A stretch of DNA of 64,000 bases from Bacteroidia bacterium (lineage in GTDB: Bacteria > Bacteroidota > Bacteroidia > J057): positions 1 through 64,000 of the forward strand of contig JALEFZ010000020.1 in the NCBI GenBank assembly GCA_022760475.1, in the 5' to 3' direction. This document shows positions 45,947-55,695 of the stretch, in pieces. How positions within the stretch are numbered: position 1 is the stretch's first letter; every line of letters starts with the position of its first letter. The translations under genes and the position numbers were made by a program. Under the pieces are notes generated by a model. It was not told the origin of the DNA and searched no databases. It saw nothing but the letters and a program-made list of their open reading frames with translations.

Positions 45947-47269
45947 ATGAACGATAGTTTAATAAATCTGGACAAGGCGCTGCAACCGATTCAAGAATCC
46001 GTTGCAGCCAGTAAGGCGGCCGTAACATCCCTTGAGGATGTGGCCGCCGATTATGCCTTTATGACCAACAATCTCTGGATCATGATCTGTGCCGCCTTGG
46101 TATTTATCATGCACCTGGGTTTCGCGGGGGTAGAAGCTGGTTTTACCCAGGCAAAGAATACCGTAAATATTCTTTTTAAGAATACCTTGACACCCGCTAT
46201 TGGTTTGATCACCTATGCCTTTGCAGGCTATGCACTCATGTATCCCGGAGCCGATAACTTTAACCTCATTGATGGGGTACTTGGCTGGGGAGGCTGGCTC
46301 AAAGCTGAAGGTGCTGACTTGACAAAGGAGAATGGAGACATGACCAAATGGACAGACTTTCTTTTCCAGGCCATGTTTGCAGCAACTGCTGCAACCATTG
46401 TTTCAGGTGCTGTGGCGGAAAGAATCAAGATTTCATCCTATTTGATCTTTACTGCCATCTATGTCGGGCTGATCTACCCCATCATCGGTTCATGGAAATG
46501 GGGATATGGATTTCTTGATGAGCTGGGTTTCCACGACTTTGCAGGCTCTACCCTGGTTCACTCTGTAGGCGGATGGGGAGCCCTTGCAGGAATTATCCTA
46601 TTAGGGCCCAGAATCGGAAAGTACAAGGACGGAAAAGTAAATGACTTTCCAGGCTCATCTGTACCGCTAGCCGTACTGGGAGTATTTTTGTTATGGTTTG
46701 GATGGTTTGGCTTTAATGGAGGTTCTGTTTTGAGTGCAGATCCAGCCGCTACATCCAAAGTCCTCGTCAACACCTGCCTTGCAGGAGCTACAGGAGCCCT
46801 GGGCGGGGTGATCATGGCCAATGTCTTATTCAACAGGCTAGACCTGGGAATGGCCCTAAATGGTATCCTGGCTGGACTTGTAGGCATTACTGCAGGTGCT
46901 GACCTGATGAGTCCTTATGAATCCATGATCATCGGTATTGTATCAGGACTTCTGGTAGTGCTATCTGCCGTAACACTTGACAAATTCAAACTGGATGACG
47001 CAGTGGGAGCAGTTTCTGTTCACCTTAGCTGTGGAATCTTCGGTACACTGGCAGTCGGCATCTTCGGAGAAAAAGCCGGGCTTGGCCAATTTTTGGATCA
47101 GTTGACCGGGGTAGGTGTATGTGGCCTGGCTGCTTTCGGTAGCGCTCTGCTGATTTTCTTCATCATGAAATCATTCTCAGGTATCAGGGTTTCTGAAGAA
47201 CATGAAATTTCAGGCCTCGATAGCCACGAACATGGAATCAGAGGTTACACCATCACCTTTGATAAATAG
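45947..47269 (+). CDS. amt: Ammonium transporter (Amt family)
   Basis: A 440-residue inner-membrane ammonium transporter with 11 helices after a 40-residue N-terminal leader-like segment. Family motifs: FIMHLGFAGVEAGFTQAKN, GWGGW..., DFAGSTLVHSVGGWGALAGIILLGPRIGKY (first pore His), WFGWFGFNGGS, NTCLAGATGALGG and DDAVGAVSVHLSCGIFGTLAVGIFG (second pore His). No P-II (glnK) gene is adjacent, although amt-glnK pairs are common. It is divergent from glnII. Confidence 0.96.
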   Translation: MNDSLINLDKALQPIQESVAASKAAVTSLEDVAADYAFMTNNLWIMICAALVFIMHLGFAGVEAGFTQAKNTVNILFKNTLTPAIGLITYAFAGYALMYPGADNFNLIDGVLGWGGWLKAEGADLTKENGDMTKWTDFLFQAMFAATAATIVSGAVAERIKISSYLIFTAIYVGLIYPIIGSWKWGYGFLDELGFHDFAGSTLVHSVGGWGALAGIILLGPRIGKYKDGKVNDFPGSSVPLAVLGVFLLWFGWFGFNGGSVLSADPAATSKVLVNTCLAGATGALGGVIMANVLFNRLDLGMALNGILAGLVGITAGADLMSPYESMIIGIVSGLLVVLSAVTLDKFKLDDAVGAVSVHLSCGIFGTLAVGIFGEKAGLGQFLDQLTGVGVCGLAAFGSALLIFFIMKSFSGIRVSEEHEISGLDSHEHGIRGYTITFDK

Positions 47270-47318
47270 AAGTACTTATTGAGTTTTTATTCTATGCTGT
47301 TTTATTGGTAAAGAAGGT

Positions 47319-47349
47319 AACTGCCGGGATTCGTTCCGGCAGTTTTTTT
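47319..47349 (+). terminator. Terminator after amt
   Basis: A perfect 10-bp stem (AACTGCCGGG-type arm with CCGGCAGTT), a 6-base loop and seven T. About 50 bases after the stop codon. Confidence 0.92.
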
Positions 47350-47701
47350 GTCCTTAGCTATCATACTATCCTTGGCCTTCTCCTGAACTTAACCTGGTAC
47401 TGAAGCCTCTATCCATTATAGGTATGTTAGTCATTCTCTTAGGTGATATAAGATGGAATAATAGGCTTGCTATTACTGTTTATTAGCCCCAGAAGTAAGC
47501 TCCACCAAGATCCATTCCAGCAGTCCTTTTACATACTTAATTCACTTTGAATCGGTCATCAATGATCCCAATAGGGTTTTACCTGGATCCTTTATATTCC
47601 GCTTTTTTTTGTTAGTCTCCTCAAGTACCTCCTTAATCAAATAGATAGAATTTTACCCCGCCAAAAAAGCACCTATGCTGTGTAAGCTTGATTAAAAAAG
47701 T

Positions 47702-47729
47702 AAAACCGCCACGAATACGCGGCGGTTTT
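47702..47729 (-). terminator. Terminator after the T9SS cargo gene
   Basis: On the minus strand the stem AAAACCGCC with GGCGGTTTT (extendable by three bases with one mismatch) is followed by a T-rich run. It is 60 bases after the stop. Confidence 0.85.
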
Positions 47730-47791
47730 GTGAAACAGTTCAATTATTATACCCCAAACAATTGGTTTTTGGTGCAATATTATTCTAAGGC

Positions 47792-48982
47792 TTACTCGAT
47801 AACCCTGATGATTTCAGAGTGCTTAACCTCTTCCTGATCGTCTACAAACTGCAGGATGTAGTTCTGTGGAGTCAGGTTGCTAACATCTACTCTGTAAGTC
47901 TCTTCGCCTAGTGTTACTCTACTGTCGTGGAAAATTACCCTTCCGCTCATGTCTAGCAATTTAACCTCAAATAGCCTATCAGAAGATACTGCCGCATCGA
48001 TGTTAACATACTCTTTGGCAGGATTTGGGTAAATGTCAAACTTGGGAGCAAACTTATCTCCAAGAAGAACTTCTCTTACTGGAGAGTAGGTGAATGTTCC
48101 GTCGATATCTACCTGACGTAGGCGATAGTAGATCTTGGAGTTTGGTGCTGAGAAATCAAGGTAGTCATAAGACTTTGGAGAGTTGCTGTTTCCTGCACCT
48201 GCTACCGAACCGATCTGCTCAAAGAAGCGAGCATCAATAGATCTTTCGATTTGGAACTCCGCGTTATTAATTTCAACGGCTGTGGTCCAATCCAGCTGTA
48301 CAGTTCCTTCTCCAATCTGATAGGCGTCAAAGTCCAGTAGCTCAACAGGGAAAGTAGCACTGCTTTGAGGAGCTACATCATAATCTGTCAGGTTCACTGA
48401 ATAGCTTCCAATCGGCGTAATTGAATTGGTGAAGAAGTTATTGTTAATGTCGTCAGAACCTTCTAGGATCATGTGAACAGGCTGAAGGGGATCAATACGC
48501 TCAATAACGAAGTCCAGTAGGTGGATATCGGCACCTGAACCAGATACTGTGAACAAAGGTAGAGAGCCTCCACTAAAGATAACGCCCAATCCTGGTGAAG
48601 TAGTAAAGTCAAGTCTTTTGTCGTAAACCACACCATCTATAGTTACAGAGGTTATCGCTGAAGGGGGGACAGTAGTAGGATCGGTATCTGAGTAATCCTG
48701 AAAGGTTGGTTGTTTGAAGGCACCGGCCTGTAGTACCGCATCCAGGTCATCATTTCTGATGATTGGAGTTCCAGATGTCGCAGCAGAAGAAGAACTTAAC
48801 TTTACGCCCCAGTGTACACCTCCTAACCAAACGTCGGAACCGGTGTTGTTGGTGATGTAAACTTTTAAGGTATCAGCCCCAACACCTTCAACAATGTTAT
48901 ATTTTAGTGTCGTGTTGTATGACTGTGCAAACAGGCATGAGCAAAGTACAAGAAGAAATACTGTAGAGAAGAACTGTTTCAT
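47792..48982 (-). CDS. Secreted protein with T9SS type A sorting domain (paralogue)
   Basis: A 396-residue protein with a signal peptide (MKQFFSTVFLLVLCSCLFAQ). An unassigned beta domain spans residues 20-210. The linker Ig domain FPVELLDFDAYQIGEGTVQLDWTTAVEINNAEFQIERS and the tail FDIYPNPAKEYVNIDA ... EVKLLDMSGRVIF ... QNYILQFVDDQEEVKHSEIIRV form a type A T9SS sorting region. The whole protein is paralogous to the one at 42885-44039, sharing the N-terminal pattern and YYRLRQVDIDG(T/S)F.YS in the linker. The two probably arose by duplication; amt and glnII now separate them. Confidence 0.88.
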   Translation of the reverse strand: MKQFFSTVFLLVLCSCLFAQSYNTTLKYNIVEGVGADTLKVYITNNTGSDVWLGGVHWGVKLSSSSAATSGTPIIRNDDLDAVLQAGAFKQPTFQDYSDTDPTTVPPSAITSVTIDGVVYDKRLDFTTSPGLGVIFSGGSLPLFTVSGSGADIHLLDFVIERIDPLQPVHMILEGSDDINNNFFTNSITPIGSYSVNLTDYDVAPQSSATFPVELLDFDAYQIGEGTVQLDWTTAVEINNAEFQIERSIDARFFEQIGSVAGAGNSNSPKSYDYLDFSAPNSKIYYRLRQVDIDGTFTYSPVREVLLGDKFAPKFDIYPNPAKEYVNIDAAVSSDRLFEVKLLDMSGRVIFHDSRVTLGEETYRVDVSNLTPQNYILQFVDDQEEVKHSEIIRVIE

Positions 48983-49651
48983 GTTTTTAGTTGCTAATGG
49001 GGTAGTACTCGTGGTTAAATATTAATTCTGTTTCTCGTCAAAAGAATTCTTACATACTAAGTGGAAGATTATTCTATTTTTTTCACACTCTCGTCTCTTT
49101 ATTGAGATGTAATATATCCTGATTGACTATTCCAAAAGTACTATCCCAATCTTTTTTTATCAAGTAAGAAAAACACTCCAATTGGCTGGATTCGACCATT
49201 CCCCCAAAGTTTTCGATTGCTAATATTTCTATTTTCGGACAGCAAAATCCCACATAAATACCTAACAAACAATGCTTTAAATAAAAATTAAATAATCATT
49301 CAATGTTTGACTATATACGTAGCTCTACCATTTAGGCAGGCTTGGTTCTTCAAAAGTCAAATTTAGCTATGTGAAAGATCCTGCTTAAACGGTTGGATAC
49401 TTTACATGAATGGTAAAGTGTTTTCAAAGCAAACATGGGTAAAACCAGGCAGCATGATTCCAGAAAATCCTAACCTTGTTAGCGTTGATTTTTGACTATT
49501 TTCGGAATTGACGAAATTGGTATTTTCCTAATCTTCATTCATTCAGGCCCTTCGCAATTCACCAAGGCATTTATCATTCTTTCAATCATAAAAAAAAGGA
49601 ACTCCAAATATGAAGCTCCCTTAAAATTTTTACTTTACGCTCATCCCCTTA
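48983..49651. other. Intergenic, no gene seen
   Basis: Nothing is supported. It is AT-rich. A small inverted repeat (ACTTTAC...GTAAAGT) near 49400 is the only structure noted. It should hold the promoter of the minus-strand T9SS cargo gene. Confidence 0.5.
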
Positions 49652-51211
49652 TCATGAAGGTTGGTGATTGGGTCGAAGGAGATCATTCACTGTCTTAACG
49701 GGATTAAATGTAATGATAGGCACTTCAACAAAAAGGGTATTCCAATTTGCCATTGCTCCATTCCAAAGGCCAGGAAGCTCCTGTGCCTTCAATTCCCTTC
49801 CTTCTTTTGATTTGTAAGCAATAAAACCGGTTTTTTCATCTCTGAATTTCAGCAGATCCACTTTGTTGCCATGGCGATCTCTCTGAGCGCAGACAAGATC
49901 CACTGGATTAAAGTGGGTAGAATTTTTCATGATAGCCAGTTGCTCTTCATTTTGCTTGTCAATCTGAGCACTCTCTACGATTTGAAGAGAAACTGTTCCA
50001 TCAGAATTCCTGGTCCAGAATGGTCCTCCACCTGGCTCACCTTCATTTTTCACCATGCCACACACACGTACCGGTCTGTCAAGTTTTTCTTTCAGGTAGG
50101 TCAGCATCTGATCTTCACCCCAGCTTTCGTAGTAGCCTTCAGGTGGCACTACGCATAGGGTCGATTCTAGGAATGCACTCACCTCAATAAGCGTTTCCTT
50201 GCTTACTTCCCCTTCAAGTTTGGATTGATAAGCAAAAACCTGCTCCTGGACATTCAGCAATACACCTGCAAGTGCCTTTTTGTATGTGATGGTATCAGCC
50301 TTGATCCTATCAGGAACTACATTGTCAATGTTTTTGATGAAGACGATATCTGCGTCAATCTCATTTAAGTTTTCAATCAAAGCCCCATGCCCACCAGGTC
50401 TGAACAACAACTTACCGCTGCCAAGACGGAATGGATTGTTTTCCATATCTACAGCAATGGTGTCCGTTGAAGGCTTCTGGATAGAGTAATCAATGTGGAA
50501 TTTTACATTGTAATTTCCTTCATAGGTACCCTGTACCTTGTTCATCAACTCTTCAAACTTGGGCTTGTGTTCAGGGGAAACAGTAAAGTGCAGGTAAGCA
50601 TCTCCTCCTACTGCCGCGGCATAACTTGCACCTTCAACCAAGTGCTCTTCAACAGGAGTCCTTGTTCCGTCAATGTAGCTGTGGAAGCTTAGCAGTCCCT
50701 TGGGAAGTTGCCCATACCCCATCTGATCTTCATCTAAAAGGGCTTTCAGAATAGGAGTCAGTTCCTTATTTGCCAGGTGTTCACTGGCCTTTCCATCCAG
50801 TTTGGCATTCAACTCCGGAAAGAAAGCGAAGTCTTCAAGCCCGTCAAAAAATTTCTTTACAAGCCCATTTTCTTCTTGAATCTTGTTCCATGCCTCATCG
50901 GTTCCATCATAGGAAGACAAGCAAGCAAACAAAGCCTTGAACATGCGGCTTGCAGCTCCTGAAGCAGGTACGAATTTCACCAGTTTTAGGTCATTGATTT
51001 TCTGGTCATATTTTTCGACCATTTCCTTGATGCTTTCTTCATCAAGTTTGATCATTCCGTCATTGATGGTGGCCGCCTTTACAATGTTCATAAAGGGGAA
51101 TCCGGTAATGAAGTTCTGGATTTGTTGGTTTACAACAGCCAGGTCGCTTCCGCGTTCCTGGATTTGAGCAAGGTCCTGCTCTGTCAGCAAGGTATGGATA
51201 TCAGTTGCCAT
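49652..51211 (-). CDS. DUF4301 family protein
   Basis: A 519-residue cytoplasmic protein of the DUF4301 family, found mainly in Bacteroidota. Characteristic stretches: LKLVKFVPASGAASRMFKALFA, PKGLLSFHSYIDGTRTPVEEHLVEGASYA, FRLGSGKLLFRPGGHGALIENLNEIDADIVFIKNIDNVVPDR. The GSGKLLFRPGGHGALIENLN and DIVFIKNIDNVV stretches recall UDP-sugar pyrophosphorylases, so a nucleotidyltransferase-like role is plausible but unproven. Length is normal. Neighbours give no pathway clue. Confidence 0.9.
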   Translation of the reverse strand: MATDIHTLLTEQDLAQIQERGSDLAVVNQQIQNFITGFPFMNIVKAATINDGMIKLDEESIKEMVEKYDQKINDLKLVKFVPASGAASRMFKALFACLSSYDGTDEAWNKIQEENGLVKKFFDGLEDFAFFPELNAKLDGKASEHLANKELTPILKALLDEDQMGYGQLPKGLLSFHSYIDGTRTPVEEHLVEGASYAAAVGGDAYLHFTVSPEHKPKFEELMNKVQGTYEGNYNVKFHIDYSIQKPSTDTIAVDMENNPFRLGSGKLLFRPGGHGALIENLNEIDADIVFIKNIDNVVPDRIKADTITYKKALAGVLLNVQEQVFAYQSKLEGEVSKETLIEVSAFLESTLCVVPPEGYYESWGEDQMLTYLKEKLDRPVRVCGMVKNEGEPGGGPFWTRNSDGTVSLQIVESAQIDKQNEEQLAIMKNSTHFNPVDLVCAQRDRHGNKVDLLKFRDEKTGFIAYKSKEGRELKAQELPGLWNGAMANWNTLFVEVPIITFNPVKTVNDLLRPNHQPS

Positions 51212-51482
51212 AAAAGTATTTCATTTTCATGCCTTTCAACTATTAAGAAGGCTTCCAAGAAAACCTGCGGGAAATAAAAAAACTTTTTTCCGCTAATGAA
51301 ATAACCGAAGCTTTGGACGGTTAAGATTCATAGGAAAATTGCCAAAAATTTACATTAGGATAATATAATCAATGGTTCAAATGCATCCACTCCAGATAGG
51401 TAAATAAATGAAGTTTTTATCTGCCAAGGCAAAATTCCCATTAATGCCTAACTTCGCTCGCTCAAATTAAAGCCTTACACCT

Positions 51483-52253
51483 ATGCTTAAGCGGATCAAA
51501 AAGCCTTTTCTTCCCATGATAGTCAGTTTAGGAAAAAGACTGGAAAAGAAGAAGTTTTCCGATCCCCCGATCCTAATTGGTGGATGTGCCCGGTCTGGGA
51601 CAACAATCCTCACTTCTGTTTTATCTTCCCACAACGACATTTTTGCTTGTCCACGAGAATTGGGGCTATTCAGTAAGTTGGAGCGCAAATCTGATGGACA
51701 AATCATAGCTGTAAGGATCGATCGCTTGTACAGAAGTTTATTGGTCAATCGCATTCCTCCAAACGCAAAAAGATGGCTGGAAAAATCCCCGAATAATGTC
51801 AGGTCAATCAAAGAAATTGACGAATATTTTTCGGGAAGATTCAAATTCATTCACATCATCAGAGATGGGAGAGATGTAGTCCTTTCGGTTCATCCCACCC
51901 AAAAAGACAGGTACTGGGTGGAGCCACAAAGATGGGTGGAAGATGTCTCTAAAGGTTTGGAATATGCCCAGCATCCAAACGTACATCAGTTAAAATATGA
52001 AGACCTTGTCATGAAGCCTGACAAAAGCATAGAGGAACTGTGTGATTTTTTGGAAATTCCCTTCAGTCCTGAAATCCAAAATTGGCAATCAAATGCCACT
52101 GTCCGAAGGCATAACGCCTACAGAAATGGCCTTCAGCCTCTTCAGGCTTCTTCCATTGAAAAATGGAAACAGGAGAAGTTCAAAGAACGCGTCGAAGAAT
52201 TCCTGGCCTACCCTGGAACTTCAGATCTGCTTGCCCGCCTGGGATATGAATAA
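51483..52253 (+). CDS. Sulfotransferase family protein
   Basis: A 256-residue enzyme that transfers sulfate from PAPS to an acceptor, probably a sugar, lipid or glycan. The 5'-phosphosulfate loop is LIGGCARSGTTILTSVLSSH (residues about 26-45), and the 3'-phosphate site is FIHIIRDGRDVVLSVHPT (about 120-137). YEDLVMKPDKSIEELCDFLEIPF is the conserved later helix. No signal peptide, so it is cytoplasmic or membrane-peripheral. No sulfate-activation gene is nearby. The acceptor cannot be inferred. Confidence 0.9.
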   Translation: MLKRIKKPFLPMIVSLGKRLEKKKFSDPPILIGGCARSGTTILTSVLSSHNDIFACPRELGLFSKLERKSDGQIIAVRIDRLYRSLLVNRIPPNAKRWLEKSPNNVRSIKEIDEYFSGRFKFIHIIRDGRDVVLSVHPTQKDRYWVEPQRWVEDVSKGLEYAQHPNVHQLKYEDLVMKPDKSIEELCDFLEIPFSPEIQNWQSNATVRRHNAYRNGLQPLQASSIEKWKQEKFKERVEEFLAYPGTSDLLARLGYE

Positions 52254-52318
52254 TCTTCCAGCATTATTCGGACTGCCTGCGTCTTACCTCCAAACAACAA
52301 ACCAATTCAATAATTAAG

Positions 52319-52687
52319 ATGAGTAATTCAGTAATAGCAGTCCTTATTTTTTTCCTATTGACATTGAGTTCTTGTGATCTTGTGAATCCACCTGAGTGTA
52401 CGTTGGATTTCAGGTCTGTGGTGGTGGAAGTAAATGGAGCGCAACTCAGCAAGACTTATACCATTGCAGGGCAAGCTGACACACTCCATAAAAACGAAAA
52501 CCCCGTAAGTGGAAACTTCTACACGATCATTGATGACAATAACCAATCAGAGCTGGAAAACAGTGAAATGGATGTGGTTTTTCATGGATACATGGGTGAT
52601 TCTCTGGCGGTTTCAGAAACCTATGAAGTAGGTGCAGATGAATGCCATATTTTCAAGGTATCGGGTAAAAACATAATTGAACTTTAA
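52319..52687 (+). CDS. Small lipoprotein, first of a tandem paralogous pair
   Basis: A 122-residue lipoprotein (signal ends LSSC, Cys about 19). The mature part has a conserved pattern with the next gene: C(D)..NP..CT..FRS(V/I).VE..GA...KT(Y/F)TI....DT.H...P....FYTIIDD ... Y.GDSL...E.Y.VG.DECH(I/V)(F/Y)K.SGK..IEL. Two further Cys are conserved and may pair. It is not a family that I can name; a small beta sandwich is likely. It is the first of two adjacent copies on the same strand. Confidence 0.75.
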   Translation: MSNSVIAVLIFFLLTLSSCDLVNPPECTLDFRSVVVEVNGAQLSKTYTIAGQADTLHKNENPVSGNFYTIIDDNNQSELENSEMDVVFHGYMGDSLAVSETYEVGADECHIFKVSGKNIIEL

Positions 52688-52718
52688 TTACAAGACCAAC
52701 TTTGATTTAAAAAATCCT

Positions 52719-53087
52719 ATGGAAAAATTAATTTTAATCGTGGCAGCTACGCTGCTTTTCGCCTCCACAGCTTGTGATACCATAAATCCAGTAGCATGTA
52801 CGGAGGAATTCAGAAGCATTACTGTGGAGATAACAGGTGCTGATATAGATAAGACCTTCACCATCACCAATGACGGTGATACGATTCATCGTGAAGACCC
52901 AGCCATGGCAAATGATTTTTACACAATAATTGACGATGGTACAACCCAGATTGAGGACAACGAAGAAGTTGATGTGAGCTTCCATGCCTACAAAGGAGAC
53001 TCATTGCTCGTAGATGAACCATATGTCGTGGGTAGAGACGAATGCCATGTCTACAAGGAATCAGGAAAGGTTAAAATTGAACTATAA
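52719..53087 (+). CDS. Small lipoprotein, second of a tandem paralogous pair
   Basis: A 122-residue lipoprotein starting at ATG 52719 (MEKLILIVAATLLFASTAC); the upstream in-frame Met at 52677 would overlap the first copy and spoil the signal peptide. It is the same length as its neighbour and aligned along the whole mature region, with FRSITVEITGADIDKTFTI, DFYTIIDDG and GRDECHVYKESGKVKIEL in equivalent places. The copies are clearly diverged at the protein level, so this is an old duplication. Its stop codon abuts the stop of the convergent LysR gene, leaving no room for a terminator. Confidence 0.75.
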   Translation: MEKLILIVAATLLFASTACDTINPVACTEEFRSITVEITGADIDKTFTITNDGDTIHREDPAMANDFYTIIDDGTTQIEDNEEVDVSFHAYKGDSLLVDEPYVVGRDECHVYKESGKVKIEL

Positions 53088-53990
53088 TCAGGAGGCTCCG
53101 GACATGGGTTCGGAGCCTGATTCTACCAATATTTGATAGAGGTAACTGTAATTCGCCTCAAAATCCTCCCTCCACATCATAGTCAGGTCAGCTCGTTGTG
53201 GGATGTTCTCCAAAATGATACTCCTAATAGAAGGAGATTGATTATGTAAGGAAGATATCGGCTCGAGGGAAATCCCCATTCCTGCTTCTACCAACCTGAA
53301 ACTGCTTGTAGCTGAGTCAGTAAAATGGTTAACCTTCGGAGCAAATCCTGCATCCAGGCAGATTGATTCAATCAGGCTCACATAATTTTCACCGTCTGAA
53401 CGAGATGGAAAAATAAACTCCTCATCTACAAAATCAGCAACTCCCGTAAAGTTTTCTAAGGTAACAGGATGATTGCTTGGAAGGAGAAGCGCGAAATAAT
53501 CCCTTCTCAATACTTTGGAATTCACATTAGGTGGAACCAGGGGATGTGTGGCGAAGCTTAGGTCAATTTCGCGATTCAGCAATGCCTGATTCTGGTCATA
53601 GTTACTCATTTCCCGAAGAATTACCTTCATTTGGGGGACTTCCTTTCTAATCCGTCTCAGTATATCAGGTAAAAGTGACTGCATGATAGAATGGGTAAAG
53701 CCAATGATTAACTCCCCTGCCCTGCCATCCTGAATCTTTCTTGATTGAAGTTTAATGGAGTCCCAATTCCTCAGCAATTGTTTAAGCTCTCCAAAAAAGT
53801 ACCTTCCAGCTGCTGTCAATTCTACCTTCCTTTTGTTGCGTTCAAACAACTTCGCACCAACTTCTTCCTCTAACTGTTTGATCTGGCGACTCAAGGCAGG
53901 TTGAACGATGTGTAACTCTTCTGCTGCCAAGGTGAAGTGCAGTTTGCGGGCGAGTACACCTGCGTTTTTAAGTACTTGAAAATTCATCAA
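53088..53990 (-). CDS. LysR-type transcriptional regulator
   Basis: A 300-residue LysR regulator. The winged helix-turn-helix (residues 5-65) reads FTLAAEELHIVQPALSRQIKQLEEEVGAKLFERNKRKVELTAAG, close to the family consensus. The effector domain follows from about residue 90 (ELIIGFTHSIMQSLLPDILRRIRKEVPQMKVILREM). It is divergent from the PLP decarboxylase gene, 123 bases away, and probably controls it, as LysR proteins usually control the divergent neighbour. Effector unknown. Confidence 0.95.
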   Translation of the reverse strand: MMNFQVLKNAGVLARKLHFTLAAEELHIVQPALSRQIKQLEEEVGAKLFERNKRKVELTAAGRYFFGELKQLLRNWDSIKLQSRKIQDGRAGELIIGFTHSIMQSLLPDILRRIRKEVPQMKVILREMSNYDQNQALLNREIDLSFATHPLVPPNVNSKVLRRDYFALLLPSNHPVTLENFTGVADFVDEEFIFPSRSDGENYVSLIESICLDAGFAPKVNHFTDSATSSFRLVEAGMGISLEPISSLHNQSPSIRSIILENIPQRADLTMMWREDFEANYSYLYQILVESGSEPMSGAS

Positions 53991-54113
53991 AAAATGTTAT
54001 TACCAGATCAAATTTAAGTATTTTTTTCTATTAGTCGTAGATGCTAACTTAGGAATAAATAATCAGCAAGAGCTTCGGAATTAGATTCAGCCCGAATCAA
54101 ACGCTAATATTTT

Positions 54114-55574
54114 ATGGAACAATTTCAATTAAGCGGAACACTCACAGGTCTTCATCACTCTCTCGAGAAGGCTTATCAGCCCGAAGAATTTCGCAGGGTG
54201 GGTCATCAGTTGATTGACTTGATTTCTGATCAGCTAAGCCAGGCTAGCCGAAAGGAGATTCCTGTAATTCCTTACCGCTCTCCAGAGGATGAATTGAATT
54301 TCTGGAAGGATGATTTCGAAAAAAACCAGGGCGGCGAACCTATTGAACTATTCCAAAAAATACTGGATCATTCTTCCAAGGTCCATCATCCCCATATCAT
54401 GGGACACCAAATTGCAACGCCGGCCCTTCTCTCTTCATTTGGTGGCTTGATATCAGATATCCTTGCAAACGGTACCGGTGTCTATGAAATGGGAATGGCT
54501 TCAAATGGCCTTGAAAAGTTGGTTACTGATTTCCTCGCCCAAGCCATTGGATACGGCTTGGATGGAGGAGGATTCCTGACCTCTGGTGGCACCCTGGCCA
54601 ACCTTACAGCTATGCTGGCAGCACGGAAAGCCAAAGCGAAGGGAAATGTCTGGACTGAAGGTCATAGCCAACGACTTGCCATCATGGTTTCAGAGGAAGC
54701 CCATTATTGCATAGACAGGGCTGCACGAATCATGGGGATGGGAAGCCAGGGCATTATAAAGGTACCTGTGGATGACAAGTATAAAATCAGGATTGATTTA
54801 CTAGAAGAATACTATCAAAGGGCAAAGGCCGAAGGACTTCAGGTCATTGCATTAATTGGTTGTGCTTCTTCCACCGCCACAGGCTCTTACGACGATCTTG
54901 ATGCATTGGGGGATTTCAGCCATAAGCATGACCTCTGGTACCACATAGATGGAGCACACGGAGGGGGGGTCATCCTATCGGAGAAGTATAAATACCTCGC
55001 AAAAGGCATTGAAAAGGCAGATTCTGTGGTCATAGACTTTCATAAAATGCTAATGACTCCGGCGCTGAATACGGCCTTGATCTTCAGGAGAGGCGAGGAT
55101 GCCTACAAAACCTTCCAGCAAAGGGCCCAATACCTTTGGGATCAGCAACAAACAGAAGAATGGTACAATTCTGGCAAAAGGACTTTTGAGTGTACCAAAC
55201 TGATGATGTCTATCAGGGTATATACCATTCTCAGGACATATGGACCTCAAATCTTTGGGGAGAATATTGAAAAACTACATGGCATGGCAGAGAACTTTGC
55301 CCAAATTTTGAAGGCGAGAAAAGACTTCGAATTGGCCCATGAGCCCGAGTCTAATATCATAAACTACAGATACATACTTGCAGAGGAGAACAAACTGGAT
55401 GCTTTGAATACCAAGATTCGGGAGAGGCTTATCCATGAAGGCGATTACTACATCGTTTCGACCAGCCTGCAAGGGAAAAAGTACCTTCGATCTGCCATCA
55501 TGAATCCATTGACCACCGAAGAGGACTTTACAGCTTTACTGGACAAGATCGCCTTTCTGGCAAGAAATATATAA
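54114..55574 (+). CDS. Group II PLP-dependent decarboxylase
   Basis: A 486-residue decarboxylase of the group II family (glutamate, aromatic amino acid and diaminobutyrate decarboxylases). Visible signs: HPHIMGHQIATPALLSSFGGL, GGFLTSGGTLANLTAMLAAR, the PLP-clamping AHYCIDRAARIMGMG (His) and DGAHGGG (Asp), and the Schiff-base Lys in VIDFHKMLMTPALNT. The order is right for an active enzyme. I cannot choose the substrate; the L-2,4-diaminobutyrate/aromatic amino acid branch seems likelier than glutamate. It is divergent from a LysR gene that probably regulates it. Confidence 0.9.
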   Translation: MEQFQLSGTLTGLHHSLEKAYQPEEFRRVGHQLIDLISDQLSQASRKEIPVIPYRSPEDELNFWKDDFEKNQGGEPIELFQKILDHSSKVHHPHIMGHQIATPALLSSFGGLISDILANGTGVYEMGMASNGLEKLVTDFLAQAIGYGLDGGGFLTSGGTLANLTAMLAARKAKAKGNVWTEGHSQRLAIMVSEEAHYCIDRAARIMGMGSQGIIKVPVDDKYKIRIDLLEEYYQRAKAEGLQVIALIGCASSTATGSYDDLDALGDFSHKHDLWYHIDGAHGGGVILSEKYKYLAKGIEKADSVVIDFHKMLMTPALNTALIFRRGEDAYKTFQQRAQYLWDQQQTEEWYNSGKRTFECTKLMMSIRVYTILRTYGPQIFGENIEKLHGMAENFAQILKARKDFELAHEPESNIINYRYILAEENKLDALNTKIRERLIHEGDYYIVSTSLQGKKYLRSAIMNPLTTEEDFTALLDKIAFLARNI

Positions 55575-55598
55575 TGCTGAATAATTCGACTACGACTG

Positions 55599-55628
55599 CC
55601 CACAGGTTAATCTCCTGTGGGTTTTTTG
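55599..55628 (+). terminator. Terminator after the PLP decarboxylase
   Basis: A perfect 8-bp stem (CCCACAGG with CCTGTGGG), a 7-base loop and six T. Confidence 0.9.
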
Positions 55629-55695
55629 TGTTATATTCCAAAGATTAGCACGTAGTTCATACCCTTAGGTGACTTATAAGCTGTCAAAAGATCAA

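Larger units (their letters stand above)
47270..47791. other. Intergenic, convergent, terminators at both ends
   Basis: No gene is supported. Terminators near each end are listed separately. On the minus strand, 47484-47545 encodes a short KGLLEWILVEL-like piece that could be a gene relic, but it is too short to assign. Confidence 0.45.

Noticed and set aside
49600-49651. Terminator hairpin after the DUF4301 gene
   Set aside because: The GGAACTCC and GAAGCTCC segments are not complementary arms, so no real stem forms.
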